This document shows, piece after piece, positions 56,641-64,000 of a DNA stretch of 64,000 bases. The DNA comes from Datisca glomerata (Eukaryota > Streptophyta > Magnoliopsida > Cucurbitales > Datiscaceae), in the NCBI GenBank assembly GCA_003255025.1, contig QANY01013423.1, positions 795,779 to 859,778 on the forward strand. Reading direction: 5' to 3'. The stretch's first letter is position 1; each line of letters begins with the position of its first letter. Under the pieces are notes generated by a model, which saw only the letters and a program-made list of their open reading frames with translations, did not search any database and was not told the origin of the DNA. The translations under genes and the position numbers were made by a program.

Positions 56641-57460
56641 GTAGTCATCTTCAAGCAAACACGCATTCATGTTCATGAATGTTTTCTTGTCGGTCGAACT
56701 ATAAAAGATGTAACCCTTCGTTCTCTAAGGATATCCTACAAGTAGGCATAATTCTGATCTACTGGCCAACTTGCTTGTCTTCGGTCTCAGTACGTGTGTC
56801 GGGCATCCCCATATCTTAAGGTCACTTATAGACGACTTTCGTCAACTCCATCTTTCATATGGTGTACTAGGCACCATCTTTGACAAAAATTAGTTCAAAA
56901 TATATGTTGATGTTTCCAAAACATATCCCCAAAACAAATTTAGGAGGGATAAGTAACTAATCATGAATCTAATCATATCCAACAGAGTTCTATTCCTTCT
57001 CTCTGACACACCATTCTGTTTTGGAATGCTAGGTGATTTAAGCTGAGAAAGAATACATTCTTCCTTAAAATAGTCTTAGAACTCTCCTAGCAAGTACTCT
57101 CCACCACGATCGGATCGTAGTGTTTTGATTTGTTTCTCTAATTGTTTCTCAACAATAACCTTGAATTATTTGAACTTTTCAAAATTTTCAGACTTTAGGC
57201 GCATTAGATAAACATGTCCAAAATGTGAGTAGTCATCTGTCAAGGTTACAAAATATCCATAACCTCATATTGCTTGGATATTCAATGGCATGCATACATC
57301 ACTATGTATGAGTTTGAGGCATTGAATGGTGCTTTTACCCTTCACTTAAAAAGGACTCTTGGTCATTTTACCTTCTATGCAGGATTCGTATATGGGTAAT
57401 GATCGCACACTTAAAGTTTGCAATGGACAATCCTTTGCAAGTCTTTTAATCATGTCTAGG
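56641..57460 (-). pseudogene. copia-5 integrase and linker remnant
   Basis: Minus frames over 57330-57050 carry integrase text (GYGYFVTLTDDYSHFGHVYL-like, broken by stops) and TLRSDRGGEYLLGE near 57110. 56820-56640 is the linker to RT. No frame is open over more than about 60 codons. Confidence 0.65.
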
Positions 57461-57744
57461 CTAATGTTAACAAAGACGTAAGTTCCACAAGTAGGTTAGA
57501 TCAATTGAGTCAGACTTTAACTTTTTACTATCCCTTTGTAAATCAATATTTACCTCAGTGTCAAATATCATTGGAACTTTTGATTTTACAAAAAAAAAGT
57601 TGTTTATCATGCGTGCAATAGTCATTAAGTAATCATTTCTAAAAATATCAATATCATTATCAATGAAATTCAAAGAAAATCTTTGCTCAATTAAACTAGT
57701 TACTAAAACGAGGTTTTTCCAAAAAAACTAGGATATAATAAACA
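57461..57744 (-). pseudogene. copia-5 gag-pre-integrase remnant
   Basis: Frame 57673-57467 (DIDIFRNDYLMTIARMINNF, then TYLWNLRLC) resembles the region before LWHLRLGHI in copia gag-pre-integrase. Short and degraded. Confidence 0.55.
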
Positions 57745-58755
57745 TCACGCAAAAAATATGGTTAATGCTCCATTCCCCCAACAGAAGCTTAACTTATCCT
57801 CGTTAAACTTTTTGGTTTTCCTGAACCCCTGCGGGGAACAAAAAATATGGTTAATGGCTGTAGAGTCTACAATCCATGAAAAAGTAGAGTCAACCACATA
57901 ACAGGCTTCGATAACAAGTAATGTACTTTTGGATTTCAACTCCTTGAGATAATTCAGGTAGTTGCATTGCCAATGACTAGTGATTTCGCAATGACGACAC
58001 TTGTCTTTTGACTTGTCCCTTTTCGCAAGGCCCTTGCCTTTCACAGCTTTCAAGTTCACCTTATTAGCTTTCTTTGGGCCTCTCCTGTGTTTCTTTTTTG
58101 CGCCAAAGGTGGAAGGCTTACTTTCAGTAAACTTTGCCTCTCCATTCTTCCTCTTGCCATTCAAAAACGGGGTCTCAGCAGCTTGCAACTCCTTCATGAG
58201 TTCTGGAAGAGAGTACCTAAACTTATTCATCGAATAATTAAGTTTGAAGTTCTCAAAAGTGTTTGGTAGGGTCTCAAGGATCATATCAACTTGAGTCTCG
58301 CCATCTACCTCAGCTCCCATGATTTTCATCTCATTCAGATAACTAATGATCAACATCATATATTTTCTAACAAGAGTTCGGGGTTTCCCTTATCAGTTCA
58401 TGAATTTTCGCACAACAGCTTGTTTGGCTTGACGAGCCTGATCCCCAAACATTTCAGTGATGTTCAACATCATATCAAAGGCGATCTCCATGTTCTGATA
58501 TTTTTGCTGCAACACATTGTTAACTGATGGTAAGATGTAACATCTGGCGATCTCATCAGAATGCAACCAAGAACCATACACATCATTTTCCTCTTGAGTC
58601 GATTCATCAATAGGCTCAAGGGGACAATGGGTGGTGAGCACAAACTTATGCTTTTCTACCGTCAGTACGATATCAAGGCTACATTTCTGATCCACGTAAT
58701 TTTCACCAGTGAGTTTGTTTACATTCAAGATTGTTGAGAGTGGCGATAATGCCAT
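57745..58755 (-). pseudogene. copia-5 gag and protease-start remnant
   Basis: Starts MALSPLSTILNVNKLTGENY at 58755 and runs to a stop at 58393. It continues in frame 58359-57745 with QVDMILETLPNTFENFKLNY, a Lys-rich tract, the zinc knuckle CRHCEITSHWQCNY (last Cys replaced by Tyr) and the protease motif region WIVDSTAINHIFCS (normally DSGATNH). Gag packages element RNA. Two frames and the altered knuckle and protease show decay. Confidence 0.85.
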
Positions 58756-60437
58756 GATTACTGAAAAGAATAAATAAAAGTCGTGTGAATAAATATTTAA
58801 TCCTTTAAGAAAGCATGATGCATGATGTAAATACTTAAATATTAAAAATCTGATGAAAACATATTTCTTCCATGATATCACTATCAATAATGGTAGCTTG
58901 TCTTATCTTGGGACAACTCCCGAGCTATCTCCTATCGCATTGAGACTCTTCTTTTTTGTTTAACGCTTCTCAAGATGTCACTGCATCTAGCTCAACCAAT
59001 CATTCATGGTTTTGGTCACCTTATCCCCATTTTAGTCTAAGTGTTTAACTAACGCATCGGCTTTAAAGGTTGCTATGAACTAACGATCTGTCTAAGAATG
59101 GTCCCGCCTCACCACTTCCTTTATAAGCTTTAGCTTCGTAAGCAACTCGATGACTCAAAGCAACATGATTCTCAAGTTTCTCGCACTGAAGAGAGGACCG
59201 TTAGGGCGGCTCTAAACCATTCCTCGTGTCACGATCAAGTTTACGTTGGGGATCTTGTGAACATTTCAACTTAAACGATCCTCCCACTTAGTTCTTGGAA
59301 ATTGGTTTTTTCTTTACCTTTTCAAAAAACATAACTCTTTATCATTTGAAAAGAAAGTTTCAAAAATTATAAACTTTTAAAAGATTTAAATCACAATTTA
59401 AAAATTATAATTTTTTACAAAATTCGCATTTAATTATAACCCATTATAAATTTAAATTATAATGATGCATGTAGATGTTAAATGGAAATTTGATATTGAC
59501 ATATCCCTATTCTTATATGACATGTTATATGAGGATGAGAGATTAATAATAAATTATACAATCAAATTTAACCTCTCTATGGCTCATTTCTAATTACAAC
59601 CCATAAAAGAGTAAATAAATAAATTACAATAATTTAAATGCTAGTCTTCACGGTGTCTGTAATTATCTCATTCTCCTTCAAGAAGTCCCATCCTTTTATA
59701 ACCTTTTACCAAGGTCCAGTCCCATTTTCAAAATTTAAATTTAAATTTAAAATTAATTTTTCAACAACTTTTACTTTGATAAATAATTACCAAGTAAATT
59801 AATAAATTGATTTATTTTAAAAAAATTTACAAAATAAATTCAAATTTAATCGGTGTTGAAAAATTATCAAATTAAATAAACTTAATTTTAGGGACTCGAT
59901 TGGGCTTGGAATCAAATCTCAAGTCTCTGCGAATCAATTGGGCCAAGCAACACTTGCTCGCTCCAAAGCCCAACATGGTCTAAAGCGCGCTAGGATTTCC
60001 AAAATCTTAAGGTTTCCTAAACCCTAAATGCCACCGCCTAGGGTTTCCTTAACCATACGGCGTAGGGTGTGGCGAACAAAAATGGCAAGCGGCAGCATGC
60101 GCTAGTAGACAGCGGCATACTGCGCCGCGCAATGAATGGCGACTACGGACGGTGGTTTTTCGAGATTCGTGCGATGACGGATTTACATGAAATTTAACAA
60201 TACAACTCTTTGAAAAATTAAATTACATAAATACTATGCCACGATTTTGGTGTACATCAATTCTAAAACTGAAAAATAACACTTAGAGCCAATCGATCGA
60301 GATCCATTCATAAAACACATTCAAACATGCTTTGAATCTACCATACAAAATAATATACCAATAACATCATATTCATCCATACATATGTTTAGATACAGAA
60401 TATGCATATTCAAAAAATCATAGGCTCTTATACCAGT
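58756..60437 (-). other. copia-5 leader with GC-rich island, telo-box motifs and PBS
   Basis: About 1.7 kb of non-coding leader between the 5' LTR and gag. The PBS is changed by one base (CTGGTATAAGAGCC, complement of 60423-60436). AAACCCTA/TAGGGTTT motifs lie at 60008-60055, and a GC-richer island at 60040-60175. No gene seen. Confidence 0.65.
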
Positions 60438-62303
60438 TGTTGGATCGGGTTTTGGATTTTGCAGAAAATCAATGAACCATGACTAGTTCATGGGCGAAAT
60501 ATCAAAAGTTTTCAAAACAAACATTTAATAGAATTAAATACAATACCAAACCGATGAACATGCATAACAAAAAAATGTATCGAGAGGAGATGGAAACAAT
60601 ATATACATCTTCCATTAATGGAGAATATCTTATTTGGTGGGATCCAATTTTCTATCTCACGTTCTTTGTTCTTGAGATTCACAGAGCTAGTAATTGATCT
60701 TCACAGCAACAACCACTCCTTAGAGTCCAACATAAATCTCTCAAGAATATATGTAGGAATTGAGTGTGAGCTCTCAAAAAAATTATGGAAGAGAAAACAC
60801 AAATTTTCTCTTCCCTGTAGGATTTCGACATCAACAATGAGGGAGGAGGAGAGAAACATTTTCTGCTCTAATTAACACACTTAGGTTAGATTAGGTTTTT
60901 TTAGATGCAACCCTAATGCAATCCCTTATATATTAATTACCGAATTTCACCATATACCCTTATAAGATAAAAATCATAAATCACATTCTCCATGCACTGT
61001 GATGTACGATTTTTACATCCCTCCTAGAGCTAAAATTGTGTCCAAATTCATCAGTCCAAATTGATGAATTAAATTAATCTCTATCTAGTAATTAATTTAT
61101 TTATTAATTATCTAATAATTAGAAAATAATATAGTAATTAATTTGAATATTAATTTTTCTCTTCACTAATAAAGTGATGACACCCATCTCCTATGGGTTC
61201 AGGAGGTGTACATTGGTCTAAAACATATTTTTGGTCCAACTGTTATCATTTTTAATTTTTGTCCTTATGAGCTACTCTTGAAACCAAATGCACCCACATG
61301 AACAAAGCTATGAGATTCAAATATCCGACTAATTTAATCTCCATAAATTCCTAATCTATTTAATCCCGACATCGTACAACTCCACTATAAGTCTGATGCC
61401 GACTAAACTCTCGATTCATGTGTGCTACATTTTTTGTTGGTGCAAATAAAAATTTATATTTCACAGTCCACGTATATTTAACGATATTACCCTTCTTGAA
61501 TATCAGTAACAAAAGTGGGATACAAAATTACCATTTTACCCTCTAACTTCTAATTCCTTAACTCAATTTATTCTGTGAATAAGAAAGACATATCAGTGAA
61601 GTGTCTCATACAGATCACTATGTCTTATTCAATGACTCATGTCATCGAGTATCAAGCTCGGGTTATTTATTCACACACACATCAATAAAGCATAAGGTGA
61701 TATTGTTGATTTTGTAATCTTATCACAAATTTCATATATGTGAATCATGCAACTCGAACATAGTTGAATCATGATCCCAACAGCTGATGTATTGTCTGAA
61801 AATTTGAACTCACTCCTTCGGCGTACCAAAGTTCATAAATAACTAGGTCAAGTCTCGTATTCACCTCAGGATTAAGGTAATTATGAAAATACCCTAAAGG
61901 TGTAATAATTAGATTTATAGCTAGATAAATAACTTTGCTCTAAACTAATTGGTTATTGGTCTATTTAACATGTCTAGGTCAACCGTTAGAGTCTCCAATC
62001 TCATGCCCCGAGACTGACATCATTTGGTTCAACCTAACAGTCATAATTTGATTCAATTGATCAGTCGATCCTAAGACTGTGACTAACATTTTGAACTATC
62101 TCAGAAGAGTTTGTCTAGAAGGCCGCTCGGTCTTTGCCCTTCGTACGTTGATAATAGTTCCATGACTTAAATAAATTGCAAGCACACTTTAATTAAAAGA
62201 ATCTCAATTTATTCATAAAATTGAGTAATACATAAATGTCAAAGAAATAAGTGTTTACTCATAAATAGTTATTACACCCTACTTTATGGACTAAATTCTA
62301 ACA
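60438..62303 (-). repeat. copia-5 5' LTR (1866 bp)
   Basis: Starts TGTTGGATCGGG at 60438 and ends AAATTCTAACA at 62303. Matches the solo LTR 36147-38065, LTR 46327-47120 and the LTR starting at 63868. Confidence 0.87.
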
Positions 62304-63867
62304 ATGAAAAACATGGTTGCTAATTCATTTTCTCAAAGGTATGCTTTAGTTTAAATTTTAGACACGAAATTGCTTGGTTTTGAATACATTAAGGATTTGT
62401 ATGCACAAGATTCTGATTTTGGTCATGTTTTCAATGCATGTGAAAAAATGGCATTTGATAAGTTTTATAGGCATGATGGATTTTCGTTTAGGGAAAAATA
62501 AATTGTGTGTGCCTACGTGTTCTTTACGTGAATTGCTTGTAAGAGAAGCTGATGAAGGAGGTTTAATGGGTCATTTTGGAGTAGCTAAGATTTTTGGAAT
62601 TTTGCATGAACATTTCTTTTGTCGTCATATGAAACATTATATGGAAAGAATATGTTAGAAGTGTATCACTTGTAAACAAGCCAAGTCTAAATTGAAATCC
62701 CATGGCTTGTACACCCCTTTGCCTATACCTAGTGAACCTTGGAATGATATTTCTTTGGATTTTGTTTTGGGTCTACCTAGAACTAAGAGGGGGAGAGATT
62801 AAATATTTGTGGTGGTAGATAGGTTTTCTAAGATGGCACACTTCATTACGTCATAAAACCAATGATGCAACACATATAGTTGATTTATTCTTTAAAGAAA
62901 TTGTTAGGTTATGGCATGCCTAGGACCATTATTTCTGATAGGGATGCAAAGTTTTTTAGTTACTTTTGGGAGACTATGTGGGGAAAGTTATGAACCAAGT
63001 TATTGTTTTCTACAACATGTGGTAAATAATAGAACTTTATCTTCTTTGTTGCGTGTTATCATTAAGAAGAACTTGAAAACATGGGAATATTGTTTACCAC
63101 ATGTTGAATTTCTTATAATAGAAGTGCACATTCTGTAACTAAGTTTCCACCATTTGTAGTTGTTTATGGCTTTAATCCATTGTCTCCTTTGGATTAAATT
63201 CCTTTACCTTTGAGTGAAAATGTCAACTTAGATGAAAAAAAGAAGGTTGTATTCGTGAAACAAATTCATGAAAAGTCACGGCTGAATATTGAAAGGAGGA
63301 CTGAACAATATGTCAATCAAGCCAACAAGGGATGCAAGAAGGTAATGTTTGGACTAGGAGAATGGTTTTGGTTACACTTAAGAAATGACTATTTTTCGGA
63401 ACAACGATGTCCAAAGCTCCTACCTCGGGGTGATGGACCATTTCAAGTGGTGGAACGCATCAACGACAATGCTTACAAGATCGACTTACCAGGTAGTACG
63501 GTGTCAGTACAAGCTTTAATGTTGTTGATTTGTCTCTTTTTAATACAAGTGTTGTTTTGAGGATAAGTCCTTCTCAAGAGGGGGAGAATGATGCAAATCT
63601 AGGAGCTAAACATAGACTCGAGACTGAGCATACACGTGGGAATAGAGCTAAACTTGTACAAGACCTTTTGTCACTTCCTAGTGGCCCAATTACAAGAATT
63701 AGAACCAAACATTTCAAGAAAGCACTTATTAGGCTAATCCAAGAGAATTGAACAGAATCTGGAAATTTGAAGATCAAGGTGGGTCTAAATGATAATCAAG
63801 GCTTTGTCCATGTCATCAAAGCCATCAAAGAGGCGAATTAGCATACAAAATCAATTGAAGAGGATAA
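62304..63867 (+). mobile_element. Ty3/gypsy retrotransposon remnant (3' part of pol and 3' UTR)
   Basis: Plus-strand gypsy sequence begins abruptly at the end of the copia-5 LTR and runs through integrase to a stop at 63751 and some 3' UTR. The 5' half (gag, protease, RT, RNase H) is not adjacent; the copia insertion separates it from this part. Confidence 0.85.
62374..63751 (+). pseudogene. gypsy integrase remnant
   Basis: 62374-62658 has the zinc-binding H2C2 domain (READEGGLMGHFGVAKIFGI, HxxH then CxxC with [10 protein letters not shown] just after a stop). The core follows with [19 protein letters not shown] and FVVVDRFSKMAHFI. The C-terminal part in frame 63210-63560 has GDGPFQVVERINDNAYKIDL. 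The tail 63530-63751 has GPITRIRTKHFKKAL. Integrase inserts the cDNA. Stops at about 62656 and 62800 and frameshifts near 62850 and 63540 disable it. No chromodomain seen. Confidence 0.88.
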
Positions 63868-64000
63868 TGTGTTGGATTAGGTTCTAGATTTATAGAAAAT
63901 TAATGAACCATGACAAGTTCATGGGCGTAATATAAAAAAAATTTCAAAACAAACATTTAATCGAATAAAATACAATACCAAACTAATGAGCATGTATAAC
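63868..64000 (-). repeat. LTR of the ~1.9-kb family, cut by the window end
   Basis: From TGTGTTGGATTAGG at about 63868 the sequence follows the copia-5 LTR start (60438 onward): GAACCATGACwAGTTCATGG and CAAAACAAACATTTAAT are shared. No PBS precedes it, so it is not the 5' LTR of a minus-strand element here. It is a solo LTR or the 5' LTR of an element continuing to the right. Confidence 0.8.

Larger units (their letters stand above)
46327..62303 (-). mobile_element. Minus-strand Ty1/copia element with ~1.9-kb LTRs (copia-5), split by copia-6
   Basis: 3' LTR (truncated) 46327-47120, polypurine tract (complement of 47121-47133), RNase H piece to 47783. Copia-6 is inserted at 47784-55750. Then come RT (from about 55751), integrase, protease, gag, leader, PBS (complement of 60425-60435) and 5' LTR 60438-62303. 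The RT stops near the YVDD motif on the right side and resumes as RNase H on the left, so the two halves fit one pol with about 80 residues missing. Confidence 0.72.

Noticed and set aside
60479..60875. Plus-strand frames of 72 and 85 residues.
   Set aside because: They lie inside the copia-5 5' LTR; matching frames are not kept in the related LTR at 36147.
1..64000. CRISPR arrays, operons or prokaryotic systems.
   Set aside because: No spaced identical repeats and no bacterial-type gene clusters; introns and plant transposons show a plant nuclear genome.

Overview
The window is nuclear DNA of a flowering plant, probably a eudicot. The evidence is a spliced plant-type GOST/lung seven-transmembrane gene, an intronless plant-type EXO70 gene, plant Ty1/copia, Ty3/gypsy, LINE, SINE, CACTA, MULE and hAT elements, and AT-rich intergenic sequence. 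Only two cellular genes are visible. All other long reading frames are decayed transposon coding sequence or shadows of it.

Layout. 1-7690 (+): last four visible exons of the GOST gene. Its 6.6 kb intron holds a decayed antisense copia element (about 871-6006) and a possible TRIM-like fragment (about 6413-6822). 7691-10385: convergent intergenic spacer with a diverged direct repeat. 10386-12218 (-): EXO70 gene. 13199-15906: a CACTA-like element, left end not found, carrying a PII/GLB1 gene fragment. 17219-19649: a CACTA-like element with both ends and a 3-bp target duplication. 21613-26234 (+): copia element with both LTRs, PBS and a 5-bp target duplication, riddled with stops. 26476-26695: tRNA-derived SINE with a 12-bp target duplication. 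29658-31297: MULE-type element with long inverted repeats, a 9-bp target duplication and an unusual internal repeat array. 31498-31843: hAT-type MITE with an 8-bp target duplication.

31.9-64 kb is a nest of retroelements. A minus-strand LINE (31.9-39.3 kb) is split by a solo LTR (36147-38065). A minus-strand copia with ~282-bp LTRs (39469 to about 46300) is split by a plus-strand LTR plus leader (39953 to about 42140). A second minus-strand copia with ~1.87-kb LTRs (about 46327-62303) is split by a third minus-strand copia with ~2.0-kb LTRs (47784-55750). It abuts a Ty3/gypsy integrase remnant (62304-63751, +), which is followed by another LTR of the ~1.9-kb family running off the window.

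I see no new multi-gene system. The most interesting points are the captured PII fragment, the perfect palindromes near the ends of the two CACTA-like elements, the internal array of the MULE, a 0.72-kb tandem duplication inside a copia pol, hypervariable hairpins inside one LTR family, and a leader layout (PBS, GC-rich triplet island, AACCCTA boxes) shared by four copia elements. Identities and offsets were aligned by hand and are approximate.
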